The notes under the pieces are model-generated. The model did no database searches. It had not been told where the DNA came from and saw only the letters and a program-made list of their open reading frames with translations. The translations under genes were made by a program, and so were the position numbers. From assembly GCA_963539215.1 (NCBI GenBank), contig CAUTJT010000006.1, positions 1-64,000 on the forward strand: a DNA stretch of 64,000 bases, in the 5' to 3' direction. Below, piece after piece: positions 6,241 to 15,073 of this stretch. The stretch comes from CAURNT01 sp963539215. GTDB lineage: Bacteria; Fusobacteriota; Fusobacteriia; Fusobacteriales; Leptotrichiaceae. The stretch's first letter is position 1, and the number at the start of each line of letters is the position of its first letter.

Positions 6241-7269
6241 TTGAATGATAGGGAAAAAGAGGTTTTCAGGATAATAGTTAGCCATTATTTAAATAATGGT
6301 GAATCAGTTGGATCAAGAACTTTAGAGAAGAAATATAATATGGGAGTTTCATCTGCAACTATAAGAAATGTAATGTCTGATCTTGAAACTATGGGCTTGA
6401 TTACAAAAACTCATACATCTTCAGGAAGAATACCTACTATAGAAGGATATAGAAAATATATAGAAGAAGTTGTTCTTAGTTCTGACTTAGAAGATGAGGT
6501 TAAAGATAGAATATTTATGTCTTATCAGAAAAGAATAAATGAAACTGATCAAATATTTAGGGAAACAGTTGAAATGTTATCAAATATTTCTGAAACTATG
6601 GCAATAGCTATAGAACCATCTTCAGATTTAGAAATAGTTAAAAAAGTTCAATTTATAAAAATAACAGATTCTAATATATATGTAGTAGTTGTTTTGAAAA
6701 ATAATATTATAAAAACATCTGTATTAACAGTTAATAGCTATATGACGGAAGATAATATAGAAAATCTAAATCAATATATGAGAAATTTATTAGAAACTAC
6801 TCATAAAACATTCACATTAAGGGAACTTGAAATATTTTTAAATAATATAGGTAGTAGTGATCTTGAAATAGATAAAAGATATACTTTTGGAGATAATAAG
6901 GTATTTGTTGATGGAATGGATTATTTATTAAAAAATGATATTGATTTTGATAAATTATTAGATGTTATGAAAACTATAAACAATAAAAATGAAGTTAAGG
7001 AAATATTTAAAACTTTGGCAAAAAGTGTTGAATATGATGTTAGTAGCACTAATGTAATATTTGGTGAAGATATTGGATTAAGTAAATTTGAAGATTATTC
7101 TTTTATCTTTAGGTGTTATGAATTTGGAGATGATAAAGGTATAATAGGTCTTATAGCTCCAACTCGAGTAGATTATGCTAAGCTTATGGGAATTATAGAT
7201 CATGTTGTAATTATGTTGAAAAAAGTTTTAAATCAAAATATGAGTAATAAGTGTTTAGAGTTTAAATAG
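6241..7269 (+). CDS. hrcA: Heat-inducible transcription repressor HrcA
   Basis: Represses the heat-shock operon by binding CIRCE; known to need GroEL for activity in other bacteria. 342 residues from TTG 6241: winged helix about 1-75 (REKEVFRIIVSHYLNNGESVGSRTLEKKYN, SSATIRNVMSDLE, HTSSGRIPTIEGYRKYIE), then a GAF-like dimerisation domain. An in-frame GTG at 6232 is possible, but AGGAGG (6227-6232) would then overlap it, whereas TTG 6241 is 8 nt away and gives the usual family N-terminus. First gene of the operon and so autoregulated. Confidence 0.93.
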   Translation: MNDREKEVFRIIVSHYLNNGESVGSRTLEKKYNMGVSSATIRNVMSDLETMGLITKTHTSSGRIPTIEGYRKYIEEVVLSSDLEDEVKDRIFMSYQKRINETDQIFRETVEMLSNISETMAIAIEPSSDLEIVKKVQFIKITDSNIYVVVVLKNNIIKTSVLTVNSYMTEDNIENLNQYMRNLLETTHKTFTLRELEIFLNNIGSSDLEIDKRYTFGDNKVFVDGMDYLLKNDIDFDKLLDVMKTINNKNEVKEIFKTLAKSVEYDVSSTNVIFGEDIGLSKFEDYSFIFRCYEFGDDKGIIGLIAPTRVDYAKLMGIIDHVVIMLKKVLNQNMSNKCLEFK

Positions 7270-7282
7270 ATTAGGAGGCGAA

Positions 7283-7837
7283 ATGTCAGAAGAAGTAAAA
7301 GATAAATTAGAGGAAGAAATTCAGGAACAAGAAGCTATAAAAGAAGAAGTAGAAAATGTAGATCCAGAGGAAAATGAATTAGACAAAGTTAAGGCAGAGC
7401 TTGAAGAATATAAAAAGGCATATGCAATTAAAATGGCAGATTTCCAAAATTTTGCTAGAAGAAAAGAAAAAGAACTTCAAGATTTTAAAGAGTATGCAGC
7501 TAGAGATATAATTCTTAAAGTTTTAGAAAATTTAGATAATTTAGAAAGAGCTCAACTTGCAACTAACGATAATAATAATATAGAAGCCTTGATTGAAGGT
7601 TTAAATATGAGTGTTAATAACTTTAAGGAAATGTTAAAGCATGAAGGTGTTGAGGAAATAGAAGCGCAAGATAAAATATATGATGCAACAGAACATCATG
7701 CTATAACTACTATATCAGATAAAGAAAAAGAGAATAATACAGTAGTTTTTGTATCACAAAAAGGGTATAAATTAAAAGGTAGAGTAATAAGACCATCAAT
7801 GGTTGTAATAAATAAAATAGAAGAAGAAAGTAAATAG
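7283..7837 (+). CDS. grpE: Nucleotide exchange factor GrpE
   Basis: Releases ADP from DnaK. 184 residues: an acidic coiled-coil N-terminus (EEVKDKLEEEIQEQEAIKEE...ELDKVKAELEEYK), the central helix AIKMADFQNFARRKEKELQDFKEYA, and the C-terminal beta domain with VFVSQKGYKLKGRVIRPSMVVINK. It sits 13 bases after hrcA and 11 before dnaK, each with its own GGAGG site, in the standard hrcA-grpE-dnaK order. Confidence 0.95.
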   Translation: MSEEVKDKLEEEIQEQEAIKEEVENVDPEENELDKVKAELEEYKKAYAIKMADFQNFARRKEKELQDFKEYAARDIILKVLENLDNLERAQLATNDNNNIEALIEGLNMSVNNFKEMLKHEGVEEIEAQDKIYDATEHHAITTISDKEKENNTVVFVSQKGYKLKGRVIRPSMVVINKIEEESK

Positions 7838-7848
7838 GAGGAATAGAA

Positions 7849-9660
7849 ATGAGTAAAATAATAGGAATAGATTTAGGAACAACAAATTCATGTGTTGCAG
7901 TTATGGAAGGTAGTGCATTTACTGTAATACCTAATGCAGAAGGAGAAAGAACTACACCATCTGTAGTATCTATAGAATCAAATGGGGAAATAATAGTAGG
8001 ATCTACAGCTAAAAGAAAGGCAATAACAGAACCTAAACAAACTGTAATTTCAATTAAAACACATATGGGATCAGATTATAAAGTAGATATACATTCTAAA
8101 AAATATACTCCACAAGAAATATCAGCTATGATTTTAAAGAAACTTAAAAAAGATGCTGAAAGTTATTTAGGAGAAGAAGTTAAGGAAGCTGTAATCACAG
8201 TTCCAGCATATTTCACAGATGCTCAAAGACAAGCAACAAAAGATGCTGGAGAAATAGCAGGATTAACTGTAAAAAGAATAATAAATGAGCCAACAGCAGC
8301 AGCTTTAGCTTATGGATTAGATAAAGAAAAAGAAGAAAAAATATTAGTATTTGACTTAGGAGGAGGTACATTTGACGTATCAGTTCTTGAAGTTGGATCA
8401 GGTCTTGTAGAAGTTAAAGCAACAGCAGGTAATAATCATTTAGGTGGGGATAATTTTGATGAAGAAATAATTAATTGGCTTGCAGATGAATTCCAAAAAG
8501 AACATGGAATAGATTTAAGAAAAGAAGCTCAAGCATATCAAAGATTAAAAGATGCTGCAGAAGATGCTAAGAAAAAATTATCTTCAACATTAGAAACAAC
8601 AATTTCTTTACCTTTCATAGCAATGGATGCAACAGGGCCTAAGAATTTAGAAAAGAAATTAACTAGAGCAGCATTCAATGAATTAACTAAACATTTAGTA
8701 GAAAAGACTAAAGGTCCAGTTAAACAAGCTTTAGATGATGCAGGATTAACAGTAAGAGATATAGAACAAGTATTATTAGTTGGAGGATCAACAAGAATAC
8801 CAGCTGTTCAAGAATGGGTTAAAGAATATTTTGGTAAAGAACCTAATAAATCAATAAACCCAGATGAAGTAGTTGCAATGGGAGCTGCTATTCAAGGTGG
8901 AGTATTAGCAGGAGATGTTAAAGATGTATTGCTATTAGATGTAACTCCTCTTTCATTAGGAATAGAAACTATGGGTGGAGTATTTACTAAGATGATAGAA
9001 AGAAATACAACTATACCTACTAAAAAATCACAAACTTATTCAACAGCAGTTGATAATCAAACAGCTGTTACTATACATGTATTACAAGGAGAAAGAGCAC
9101 AAGCTTCACAAAATCATTCTCTTGGACAATTTAATTTAGAAGGAATACCTGCAGCACCACGTGGTATCCCTCAAATAGAAGTTACTTTTGATATAGATTC
9201 AAATGGTATAGTACATGTTTCAGCTAAAGATTTAGGAACTGGTAAAGAAAATCAAATTACAATTTCTGGTTCATCAAATTTAAGTAAAGATGATGTAGAA
9301 AGAATGAAAAAAGAAGCAGAAGCTAATGAAGAAGCAGATAATAAGTTTAGAGAATTAATAGAAGCTAGAAATATGGCTGATCAATTAGTAATGGCTACTG
9401 AAAAAACTATTAAAGAAAATGAAGATAAATTACAAGGAAATGAAAAAGCTGATATAGAAGCAGCAATAGAAGAAGTTAAAAAAGTTAAAGATGGAGAAAG
9501 TATAGAAGATATTAGAAGTGCTATAGATAAATTATCTAAAGCAAGTGAAGGTTTTGCTACAAGAATTTATCAAGCTGCTTCACAACAAGCTAATGCAGCT
9601 AATTCAGAAGATAAAAATAATAACGACGATAATATAGTAGAAGCAGAAGAAGTTAAATAG
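7849..9660 (+). CDS. dnaK: Molecular chaperone DnaK (Hsp70)
   Basis: ATP-driven chaperone for unfolded cytosolic proteins, working with DnaJ and GrpE. 603 residues. ATPase domain with IGIDLGTTNSCVAVMEG at the start, NEPTAAALAYGLD, VFDLGGGTFDVSVLEV and LLVGGSTRIPAVQ; then the linker DVLLLDVTPLSLGIET; then the substrate domain and helical lid. The acidic tail ends IVEAEEVK. Expression is under the CIRCE promoter. The stop codon is inside a palindrome (9655-9676) that may terminate or attenuate transcription. Confidence 0.97.
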   Translation: MSKIIGIDLGTTNSCVAVMEGSAFTVIPNAEGERTTPSVVSIESNGEIIVGSTAKRKAITEPKQTVISIKTHMGSDYKVDIHSKKYTPQEISAMILKKLKKDAESYLGEEVKEAVITVPAYFTDAQRQATKDAGEIAGLTVKRIINEPTAAALAYGLDKEKEEKILVFDLGGGTFDVSVLEVGSGLVEVKATAGNNHLGGDNFDEEIINWLADEFQKEHGIDLRKEAQAYQRLKDAAEDAKKKLSSTLETTISLPFIAMDATGPKNLEKKLTRAAFNELTKHLVEKTKGPVKQALDDAGLTVRDIEQVLLVGGSTRIPAVQEWVKEYFGKEPNKSINPDEVVAMGAAIQGGVLAGDVKDVLLLDVTPLSLGIETMGGVFTKMIERNTTIPTKKSQTYSTAVDNQTAVTIHVLQGERAQASQNHSLGQFNLEGIPAAPRGIPQIEVTFDIDSNGIVHVSAKDLGTGKENQITISGSSNLSKDDVERMKKEAEANEEADNKFRELIEARNMADQLVMATEKTIKENEDKLQGNEKADIEAAIEEVKKVKDGESIEDIRSAIDKLSKASEGFATRIYQAASQQANAANSEDKNNNDDNIVEAEEVK

Positions 9661-9676
9661 GTCATTTGACCTATTT
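9655..9676 (+). terminator. Hairpin at the dnaK stop, weak terminator or attenuator
   Basis: Perfect stem AAATAGGTC / GACCTATTT with a 4-base loop; followed by CTTCTGT rather than a T run. It could lower expression of the two genes downstream of dnaK or protect the 3' end of the dnaK message. Confidence 0.5.
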
Positions 9677-9699
9677 CTTCTGTAAAAAGGAGAAATGTT

Positions 9700-10569
9700 A
9701 TGATAGTACTAAGAAGTGGTTCTGTTACTGCAGAAATTGAAGAAATGGGAGCAGAGATTAAATCTTTAAAATTAGATGGTGAAGAGTTTATGTGGAATAA
9801 AAAAGACTTTTGGCCTAAGACATCTCCAGTATTATTTCCATTTGTTGGAGGTTTGAGAGAAGGTAAATACATGTATGAGGGTGTTGAATATTCTATGCCG
9901 ACAAGACATGGATTTGCAAGAGATAATAAGTTTGAAGTAGTATATTTAACTGATGATGAAGTGACATTTAAATTTAGTTCAACAGAAGAAACTTTAAAAA
10001 AATATCCATTTAAATTTGAACTTTATATGAAATACACACTTACAGGTAAGGGATTTAATTTATCTTATTTAGTTAAAAATATAGATGAAAAAGATATTTA
10101 CTTTTCTTTAGGTGCGCATCCTGCATTTTTATTAGAAGAAAATTATGAAAATGTAAATTATATAGAATTTGAAAAAGAGGAAAGTGCGAGTAAATATAGA
10201 TTACATGAAAGTGGATTTTATGATGGATTAAAAGAATTTTTCTCAAAACAAGAAAATAAAAAAGTTATAGAAATATTAGATAATAATTTTGAAGAAGATG
10301 CAATATCTTTTAAAGGGTTAAATTCTAATAAAGTATATATTAAATCAAGAAATACTAATAAAGAAGTAATGGTTGACTTTAATGGTTTTCCATATGTAGC
10401 ATTTTGGAAACCGTTGAAAGCCCCATTTGTATGTATAGAACCATGGTTTGGTATAAATGATAACATTAATCAAGGAAAAGATATAAAAGAAAAAGAAGGA
10501 ATACAAAAACTAGAATCTAATTCAGAATTTAATGCTGTATTAAAATTTGAATTTAAGAGAGGGAATTAA
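9700..10569 (+). CDS. Aldose 1-epimerase family protein (LacX/galactose mutarotase-like)
   Basis: 289 residues of a galactose mutarotase-like beta-sandwich. Visible: VLRSGSVTAEIEEMGAEIKSLK at the start, the WNKKDFWPKTSPVLFPFVGGL stretch, RHGFARDNKFEV with the conserved His, SLGAHPAFLL with the second His, and CIEPWFGIND near the C-terminus holding the catalytic Glu. It probably interconverts sugar anomers; the exact sugar is not readable. It lies between dnaK and dnaJ and its stop overlaps the dnaJ start (TAATG), so it is translated with the chaperone operon, an unusual place for it. Confidence 0.85.
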   Translation: MIVLRSGSVTAEIEEMGAEIKSLKLDGEEFMWNKKDFWPKTSPVLFPFVGGLREGKYMYEGVEYSMPTRHGFARDNKFEVVYLTDDEVTFKFSSTEETLKKYPFKFELYMKYTLTGKGFNLSYLVKNIDEKDIYFSLGAHPAFLLEENYENVNYIEFEKEESASKYRLHESGFYDGLKEFFSKQENKKVIEILDNNFEEDAISFKGLNSNKVYIKSRNTNKEVMVDFNGFPYVAFWKPLKAPFVCIEPWFGINDNINQGKDIKEKEGIQKLESNSEFNAVLKFEFKRGN

Positions 10570-11714
10570 TGAAAAAAGATTATTATGAATTACTTGGAGT
10601 AAGCAAAAGTGCAAGTGATGATGAAATAAAAAAGGCTTTTAGAAAAGCTGCTTTGAAGTATCATCCAGACAGAATGGTTAATGCAAGTGATGATGAAAAA
10701 AAGGCGGCTGAAGATAAGTTTAAAGAATTAAATGAAGCTTATCAGGTGCTTTCTGATCCAGAAAAAAAACAAATGTATGATCAATATGGACATGCTGCTT
10801 TTGAAAATGGTGGTTTTGGTAATGGTTCTGGATTTGGAGAAGCAGGATTTGACTTTGAAGATATTATAAACAATGTTTTTGGAGGAGGATTCGGCGGATT
10901 TAATGGATTCGGTGGTTTTGGACAACAACAATCTAGAAAAAAAGGGGATGATCTTCTTTATACTATAGAATTAACTTTAGAAGAAATAGCTGATGGAGTC
11001 CAAAAAGATTTAGATTATACTAGAACTGGAGAATGTGACAGTTGTAATGGAACAGGTGCTAAGGATGGTAAAACTAAAACTTGTTCTAACTGTAATGGAA
11101 AAGGTTATACAGAAGAAGTTCAAAGAAGTATATTTGGTATGAATAGAGTTCATGTAGAATGTAGTAAATGTAGTGGAACAGGAAGTATACCTGAAGTTAA
11201 ATGTGATAAATGTAATGGTAAAGCCACTAAGAGAGAAAATGTAAAGAAAACAGTTAAAATACCAGCGGGTGTAGAAGATGGATCAAGATTAGTTATTAGA
11301 TCAGGTGGAAATTATGAGGGACATGGAAGTGCCTATGGTGACTTATATATACAAATTAGAGAAAAACGTCACTCAATATTTACAAGAAATGGTATAGATG
11401 TTTATTGTAAAGTACCTATAAGTTTTAGATTAGCTACTTTAGGTGGAGAAATAGAAGTTCCTACTTTAAGAGGTAAAACTAAAATTAAAATATCAGAAGG
11501 AACACAAAATGGAACTAAAATGAGAATAAGGGATGCAGGTATTAAGCATAGTTATGGTATAGGTTCTCAAATAGTTGAAATTTTTGTTGAAGTTCCTACT
11601 AAATTAAATAGTGAACAAAAAGAAAAATTAATTAATTTTGATGAAAGTTTAACTGAAAAAAATCAAAAACAAAGTAAAACATTTTTTGATAAATTAAAGG
11701 ATTTATTTTCTTAA
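10569..11714 (+). CDS. dnaJ: Molecular chaperone DnaJ (Hsp40)
   Basis: Stimulates DnaK ATPase and delivers substrates. 381 residues: J domain 1-75 with the HPD motif (LKYHPDRM), a Gly/Phe-rich region about 78-122, the zinc region with four cysteine repeats (CDSCNGTG, CSNCNGKG, CSKCSGTG, CDKCNGKA) about 156-225, then the C-terminal substrate-binding domains (IPAGVEDGSRLVIRSGG). The fourth repeat ends in Ala instead of the usual Gly; both its Cys are present, so zinc binding should hold. The start codon overlaps the stop of the epimerase gene. Confidence 0.96.
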   Translation: MKKDYYELLGVSKSASDDEIKKAFRKAALKYHPDRMVNASDDEKKAAEDKFKELNEAYQVLSDPEKKQMYDQYGHAAFENGGFGNGSGFGEAGFDFEDIINNVFGGGFGGFNGFGGFGQQQSRKKGDDLLYTIELTLEEIADGVQKDLDYTRTGECDSCNGTGAKDGKTKTCSNCNGKGYTEEVQRSIFGMNRVHVECSKCSGTGSIPEVKCDKCNGKATKRENVKKTVKIPAGVEDGSRLVIRSGGNYEGHGSAYGDLYIQIREKRHSIFTRNGIDVYCKVPISFRLATLGGEIEVPTLRGKTKIKISEGTQNGTKMRIRDAGIKHSYGIGSQIVEIFVEVPTKLNSEQKEKLINFDESLTEKNQKQSKTFFDKLKDLFS

Positions 11715-11730
11715 AGATTTATAAGAAAAT
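11705..11730 (+). terminator. AT-rich hairpin after dnaJ
   Basis: ATTTTCTTA (11705-11713) pairs with TAAGAAAAT (11722-11730), overlapping the dnaJ stop; TTATTATT follows. A possible weak end of the heat-shock operon. Confidence 0.4.
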
Positions 11731-11752
11731 TTATTATTAAAGAGGATTAATC

Positions 11753-12202
11753 ATGAAATTTTATTCTTATGAATATTTACAGGAACATATATTATCAGCA
11801 AATATTTTTCAAACAGCTATATTAATAATATTTTTTGGTATAGTAATATTTTCTATATTTATGTATTTTAAGTCTAATGGTGATAGTAAATATAGAGAAT
11901 TAATAATATTATTCATGATAGCTATAGTATTATTTATTTGCCTTAAAATCAATGATTATAGAAATTTTAGTGCTATAAATAGTAGTTATTATGATTCTAT
12001 AAATATAGTTGAAAAAGCTTCAGAAAAATTAGGTTTACCTAAAAATGAAATATATGTTACTCGTTCAAATGATAATAATTTGGGTGTAGTTATTAAAACT
12101 AAAGATTGGTATTATAGAGTTATAAAAAGTGGTAATACATATATATTTGAAAAAATAAATATATTAAATCCTGATATACAATTGGTGGAGGTGAAAAAAT
12201 AA
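11753..12202 (+). CDS. DUF3290 family membrane protein
   Basis: 149 residues with two N-terminal membrane helices (about 19-38 and 49-64), then a soluble alpha/beta part containing ASEKLGLPKNEIYVTRS and the ending NPDIQLVEVKK. DUF3290 proteins typically stand directly before a DUF421 protein, exactly as here, and the two genes overlap (TAATG at 12200-12204). Function of the pair is unknown; probably a cell-membrane complex. Confidence 0.8.
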   Translation: MKFYSYEYLQEHILSANIFQTAILIIFFGIVIFSIFMYFKSNGDSKYRELIILFMIAIVLFICLKINDYRNFSAINSSYYDSINIVEKASEKLGLPKNEIYVTRSNDNNLGVVIKTKDWYYRVIKSGNTYIFEKINILNPDIQLVEVKK

Positions 12203-12828
12203 TGATTGATTATTTAATGATAGGAGTAAAACTTGCTTTAGGACTTTTATCTATAACTTTTGTAATTAATATATCAGGTAAAGGAAATTTAGCTCCATCA
12301 AGTGCAAGTGATCAAATACAAAATTATGTTTTAGGGGGTATAATAGGTGGAGTTATATATAATCCAGGTATAACTTTATTACAGTATTTTATTATACTTT
12401 TATTATGGTCTTTTTTAGTTTTAGCTTTAAAATGGATTAAAACTAATAATCATTTTTTTAAAAAGATAATAGATGGAGAACCTGTGATACTTATAAAAAA
12501 AGGAATAATTGATGTTGAAAGTTGTAGACGTGCAGGATTAACAGCTCAAGAAATTTCATTTAAGCTTAGAAGTCAAAATATATATAGTATAAATAAAGTT
12601 AAACAGGCGATACTTGAGCAAAATGGGCAACTTATTGTAGTTCAATATGGAGAAGAAAGTACTAAATTCCCATTGATTACAGATGCTACTATACAAAAAA
12701 ATGTTTTAGATATAATAGATAAAAGTGAAGAATGGTTGCTTGATGAATTGACTAAGCAAGGATATGAGCTAAGGGAAGTATTTTTATGTGAATATGAAAA
12801 GGAACAGCTTTTTATTACGACATATTAA
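12202..12828 (+). CDS. DUF421 (YetF-like) membrane protein
   Basis: 208 residues: membrane helices about 7-25, 41-55 and 60-80, then the cytosolic DUF421 domain with GEPVILIKKGIIDVESCRRAGLTAQEISFKLRSQNI and GQLIVVQYGE. The segment SGKGNLAPSSASDQIQNYVLGGIIGGVIYNPG is characteristic. It is translationally coupled to the DUF3290 gene and followed by a strong terminator. Biochemical role unknown. Confidence 0.85.
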   Translation: MIDYLMIGVKLALGLLSITFVINISGKGNLAPSSASDQIQNYVLGGIIGGVIYNPGITLLQYFIILLLWSFLVLALKWIKTNNHFFKKIIDGEPVILIKKGIIDVESCRRAGLTAQEISFKLRSQNIYSINKVKQAILEQNGQLIVVQYGEESTKFPLITDATIQKNVLDIIDKSEEWLLDELTKQGYELREVFLCEYEKEQLFITTY

Positions 12829-12860
12829 AAAGTGTACTTAAATTTTAAGTACACTTTTTT
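12827..12860. terminator. Bidirectional terminator between the DUF421 gene and threonine ammonia-lyase
   Basis: Perfect arms AAAAAGTGTACTTA and TAAGTACACTTTTT with T/A runs on both strands; genes converge here. Confidence 0.9.
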
Positions 12861-12868
12861 AATTATTT

Positions 12869-14074
12869 TTATACTATACTATATTCAATTTTATTTTCAC
12901 TTAAAATACTAAGAACACTATCTAAGTGATCTTTACTTACGCATTCTATAACGACTTCTAATAATTGTTCATTACTTTGAAGTTTTTCACAGTATCTTGT
13001 TTGATTAAGATATAGGATATTTGTATGATTTTCAGATAATAGTTTAGTTATTTTACTCAATTCTCCTATAATATCTTTAACACGAATATTTAGTTTTGTT
13101 CTTCTTTTTTGTACTATTTGAGCTCTATTAACTATTTTTTCTATATTAGTTATGTCTATATTTCCACCAGAAATTATAACTGCTACATTTTTACCTTTTA
13201 CATCTATTTTGTTAAATAATAATGGTGCAAGTGCACTAGCTCCTGCTCCTTCTGCAACAACTTTTGATTTTTCAAGTAAGAATAATATAGATTGAGCTAT
13301 TTCATCTTCATTTACTGTAATTATTTCATCTACATATTTATTAAATATTTCAAATGGAATTTGTCCAACTTGACCAACGGCTATACCATCAGCTATAGTT
13401 GTAGGTCCAGTAACAAGATAAGGTTCTCCTTTTTCTATAGCTTTTTTCATAGAAGCCATATTTTCAGCTTCTACACCTATTAATTTAATATTTGGATTTT
13501 GTTCTTTAAGGGCAACAGCAACTCCAGCCATTATTCCTCCGCCTCCTACAGCACAAAGAACTACATCAACATCTTTAAAATCTTCATAAATTTCAATACC
13601 TAATGTACCTTGTCCAGCTATAATAACATCATCATCAAAAGCATGTAAAAATACATAGTCATTTTCTTTTTGTATCTCACGAGCTTTTAGATAAGCATCG
13701 TTAAAAGTATCTCCATGAAGAACTACTTCAGCACCATAACTTTTAGTTGCTTCTATTTTAGAAATAGGAGCAAATTTTGGCATAACTATAGTTGCTTTAA
13801 TTTTAGATTCACGTGCACCTAAAGCTACTCCTTGAGCATGATTTCCGGCAGAAGATGCTATAACTCCACGACTTTTTTCTTCATCTGTTAAATTTTTTAT
13901 TTTATTTAATGCACCTCTAACTTTAAATGATCCTGTTTTTTGTAAATTTTCAAGTTTAAGCTTTACATTACCACCAGTAATATTATTTAATAAAGGGCAT
14001 TCTATAAGTGGTGTTCTTTTTATAGAATCTTTAATATTTTCATAAGCTAATTCTACATCTTTTAATGTTATCAT
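12869..14074 (-). CDS. ilvA: Threonine ammonia-lyase (catabolic type with ACT domain)
   Basis: PLP enzyme turning threonine into 2-oxobutanoate and ammonia. 401 residues: the PLP-lysine motif GSFKVRGALNKI near residue 49, SAGNHAQGVALGA, the glycine loop CAVGGGGIMAGVA, and VAEGAGASALAP. The C-terminal part (about 325-401) is one ACT-like domain, the layout of the roughly 400-residue catabolic enzyme rather than the roughly 510-residue biosynthetic IlvA with two ACT-like regions. Monocistronic, ending at the shared terminator. A fermentative or degradative role is inferred; tdcB would be an equally fair symbol. Confidence 0.88.
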   Translation of the reverse strand: MITLKDVELAYENIKDSIKRTPLIECPLLNNITGGNVKLKLENLQKTGSFKVRGALNKIKNLTDEEKSRGVIASSAGNHAQGVALGARESKIKATIVMPKFAPISKIEATKSYGAEVVLHGDTFNDAYLKAREIQKENDYVFLHAFDDDVIIAGQGTLGIEIYEDFKDVDVVLCAVGGGGIMAGVAVALKEQNPNIKLIGVEAENMASMKKAIEKGEPYLVTGPTTIADGIAVGQVGQIPFEIFNKYVDEIITVNEDEIAQSILFLLEKSKVVAEGAGASALAPLLFNKIDVKGKNVAVIISGGNIDITNIEKIVNRAQIVQKRRTKLNIRVKDIIGELSKITKLLSENHTNILYLNQTRYCEKLQSNEQLLEVVIECVSKDHLDSVLSILSENKIEYSIV

Positions 14075-14159
14075 AGTATTTACCTTCCTCGTGTTATATG
14101 TATATTAATAGTATAGCATAGAAAAATTTTTTTTTATACTTTTTTGTTATATTATTTTC

Positions 14160-14188
14160 TTGACACTCACCTTTAAACTAGTTATAAT
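14160..14188 (+). promoter_or_regulatory. Promoter of the nagB-pgi-manA operon
   Basis: Perfect consensus: TTGACA (14160-14165), 17-nt spacer, TATAAT (14183-14188). Expected to be strong. Confidence 0.9.
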
Positions 14189-14232
14189 TATATTGAACAT
14201 ATGGAATAACTAACAGAATGGGAGAGATTTAG

Positions 14233-15072
14233 ATGAGATTACTTATTGTAAAGAATTCGAAAGAAGTTGGTAAATGGAGTGCACTTCATGTTGCACGTGA
14301 AATATTAAAGTTTAAACCTACAAAAGAGAGACCTTTTGTTTTAGGATTACCTACAGGTTCTACACCTTTAGAAACATATAGAAACTTAATAGAACTTAAT
14401 AAAAAGGGTATAATTTCTTTTGAAAATGTTGTTACTTTTAATATGGATGAATATGTTGGACTTGAACCGACTCATGATCAAAGTTATCACTATTTCATGT
14501 ATAATAACTTTTTCAATCACATAGATATTAAAAAAGAAAACATTAATATTTTAGATGGACTTGCAACTGATTTAGATGCTGAATGTAAAAGATATGAAGA
14601 TAAAATTAAGTCTGTTGGAGGAATACACCTATTTTTAGGTGGAGTAGGAGAAGATGGACATATAGCATTTAATGAACCAGGGTCTTCACTTGCATCAAGA
14701 ACTAGAGATAAAGAATTAACAGAAGATACAATATTAGTAAACTCAAGATTTTTCGATAATGATATTACAAAAGTTCCAAAACTTGCTTTAACAGTAGGAG
14801 TAGGTACTATTATGGATTCAAAAGAAGTATTAATAATGGCAAATGGGCCTAAAAAAGCTCATGCTATACATAAAGGTATAGAAGAAGGTGTTAATCATCT
14901 ATGGACTATATCAGCTCTACAATTACATAGAAAAGCTATACTTGTAATAGATGAAGATGCTGCTCTTGATTTAAAAGTTAGAACATATAGATACTTTAAA
15001 GATATAGAATCTATAAATTTAGATTTAGAAAAATTAGAAAAAGAATTAGAAGAATTGGCTAAGGAGAAATAG
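14233..15072 (+). CDS. nagB: Glucosamine-6-phosphate deaminase
   Basis: Converts glucosamine 6-phosphate to fructose 6-phosphate and ammonia. 279 residues, with GLPTGSTPLETYRNLIEL (phosphate site), TFNMDEYVGL (catalytic Asp), and GGVGEDGHIAFNEPGSSLASRTR (catalytic His-Glu region), all standard. First gene after a consensus promoter. Its downstream partners pgi and manA also act at fructose 6-phosphate, so the operon gathers amino sugar and mannose phosphate into glycolysis. No nagA is nearby. Confidence 0.95.
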   Translation: MRLLIVKNSKEVGKWSALHVAREILKFKPTKERPFVLGLPTGSTPLETYRNLIELNKKGIISFENVVTFNMDEYVGLEPTHDQSYHYFMYNNFFNHIDIKKENINILDGLATDLDAECKRYEDKIKSVGGIHLFLGGVGEDGHIAFNEPGSSLASRTRDKELTEDTILVNSRFFDNDITKVPKLALTVGVGTIMDSKEVLIMANGPKKAHAIHKGIEEGVNHLWTISALQLHRKAILVIDEDAALDLKVRTYRYFKDIESINLDLEKLEKELEELAKEK

Positions 15073-15073
15073 G

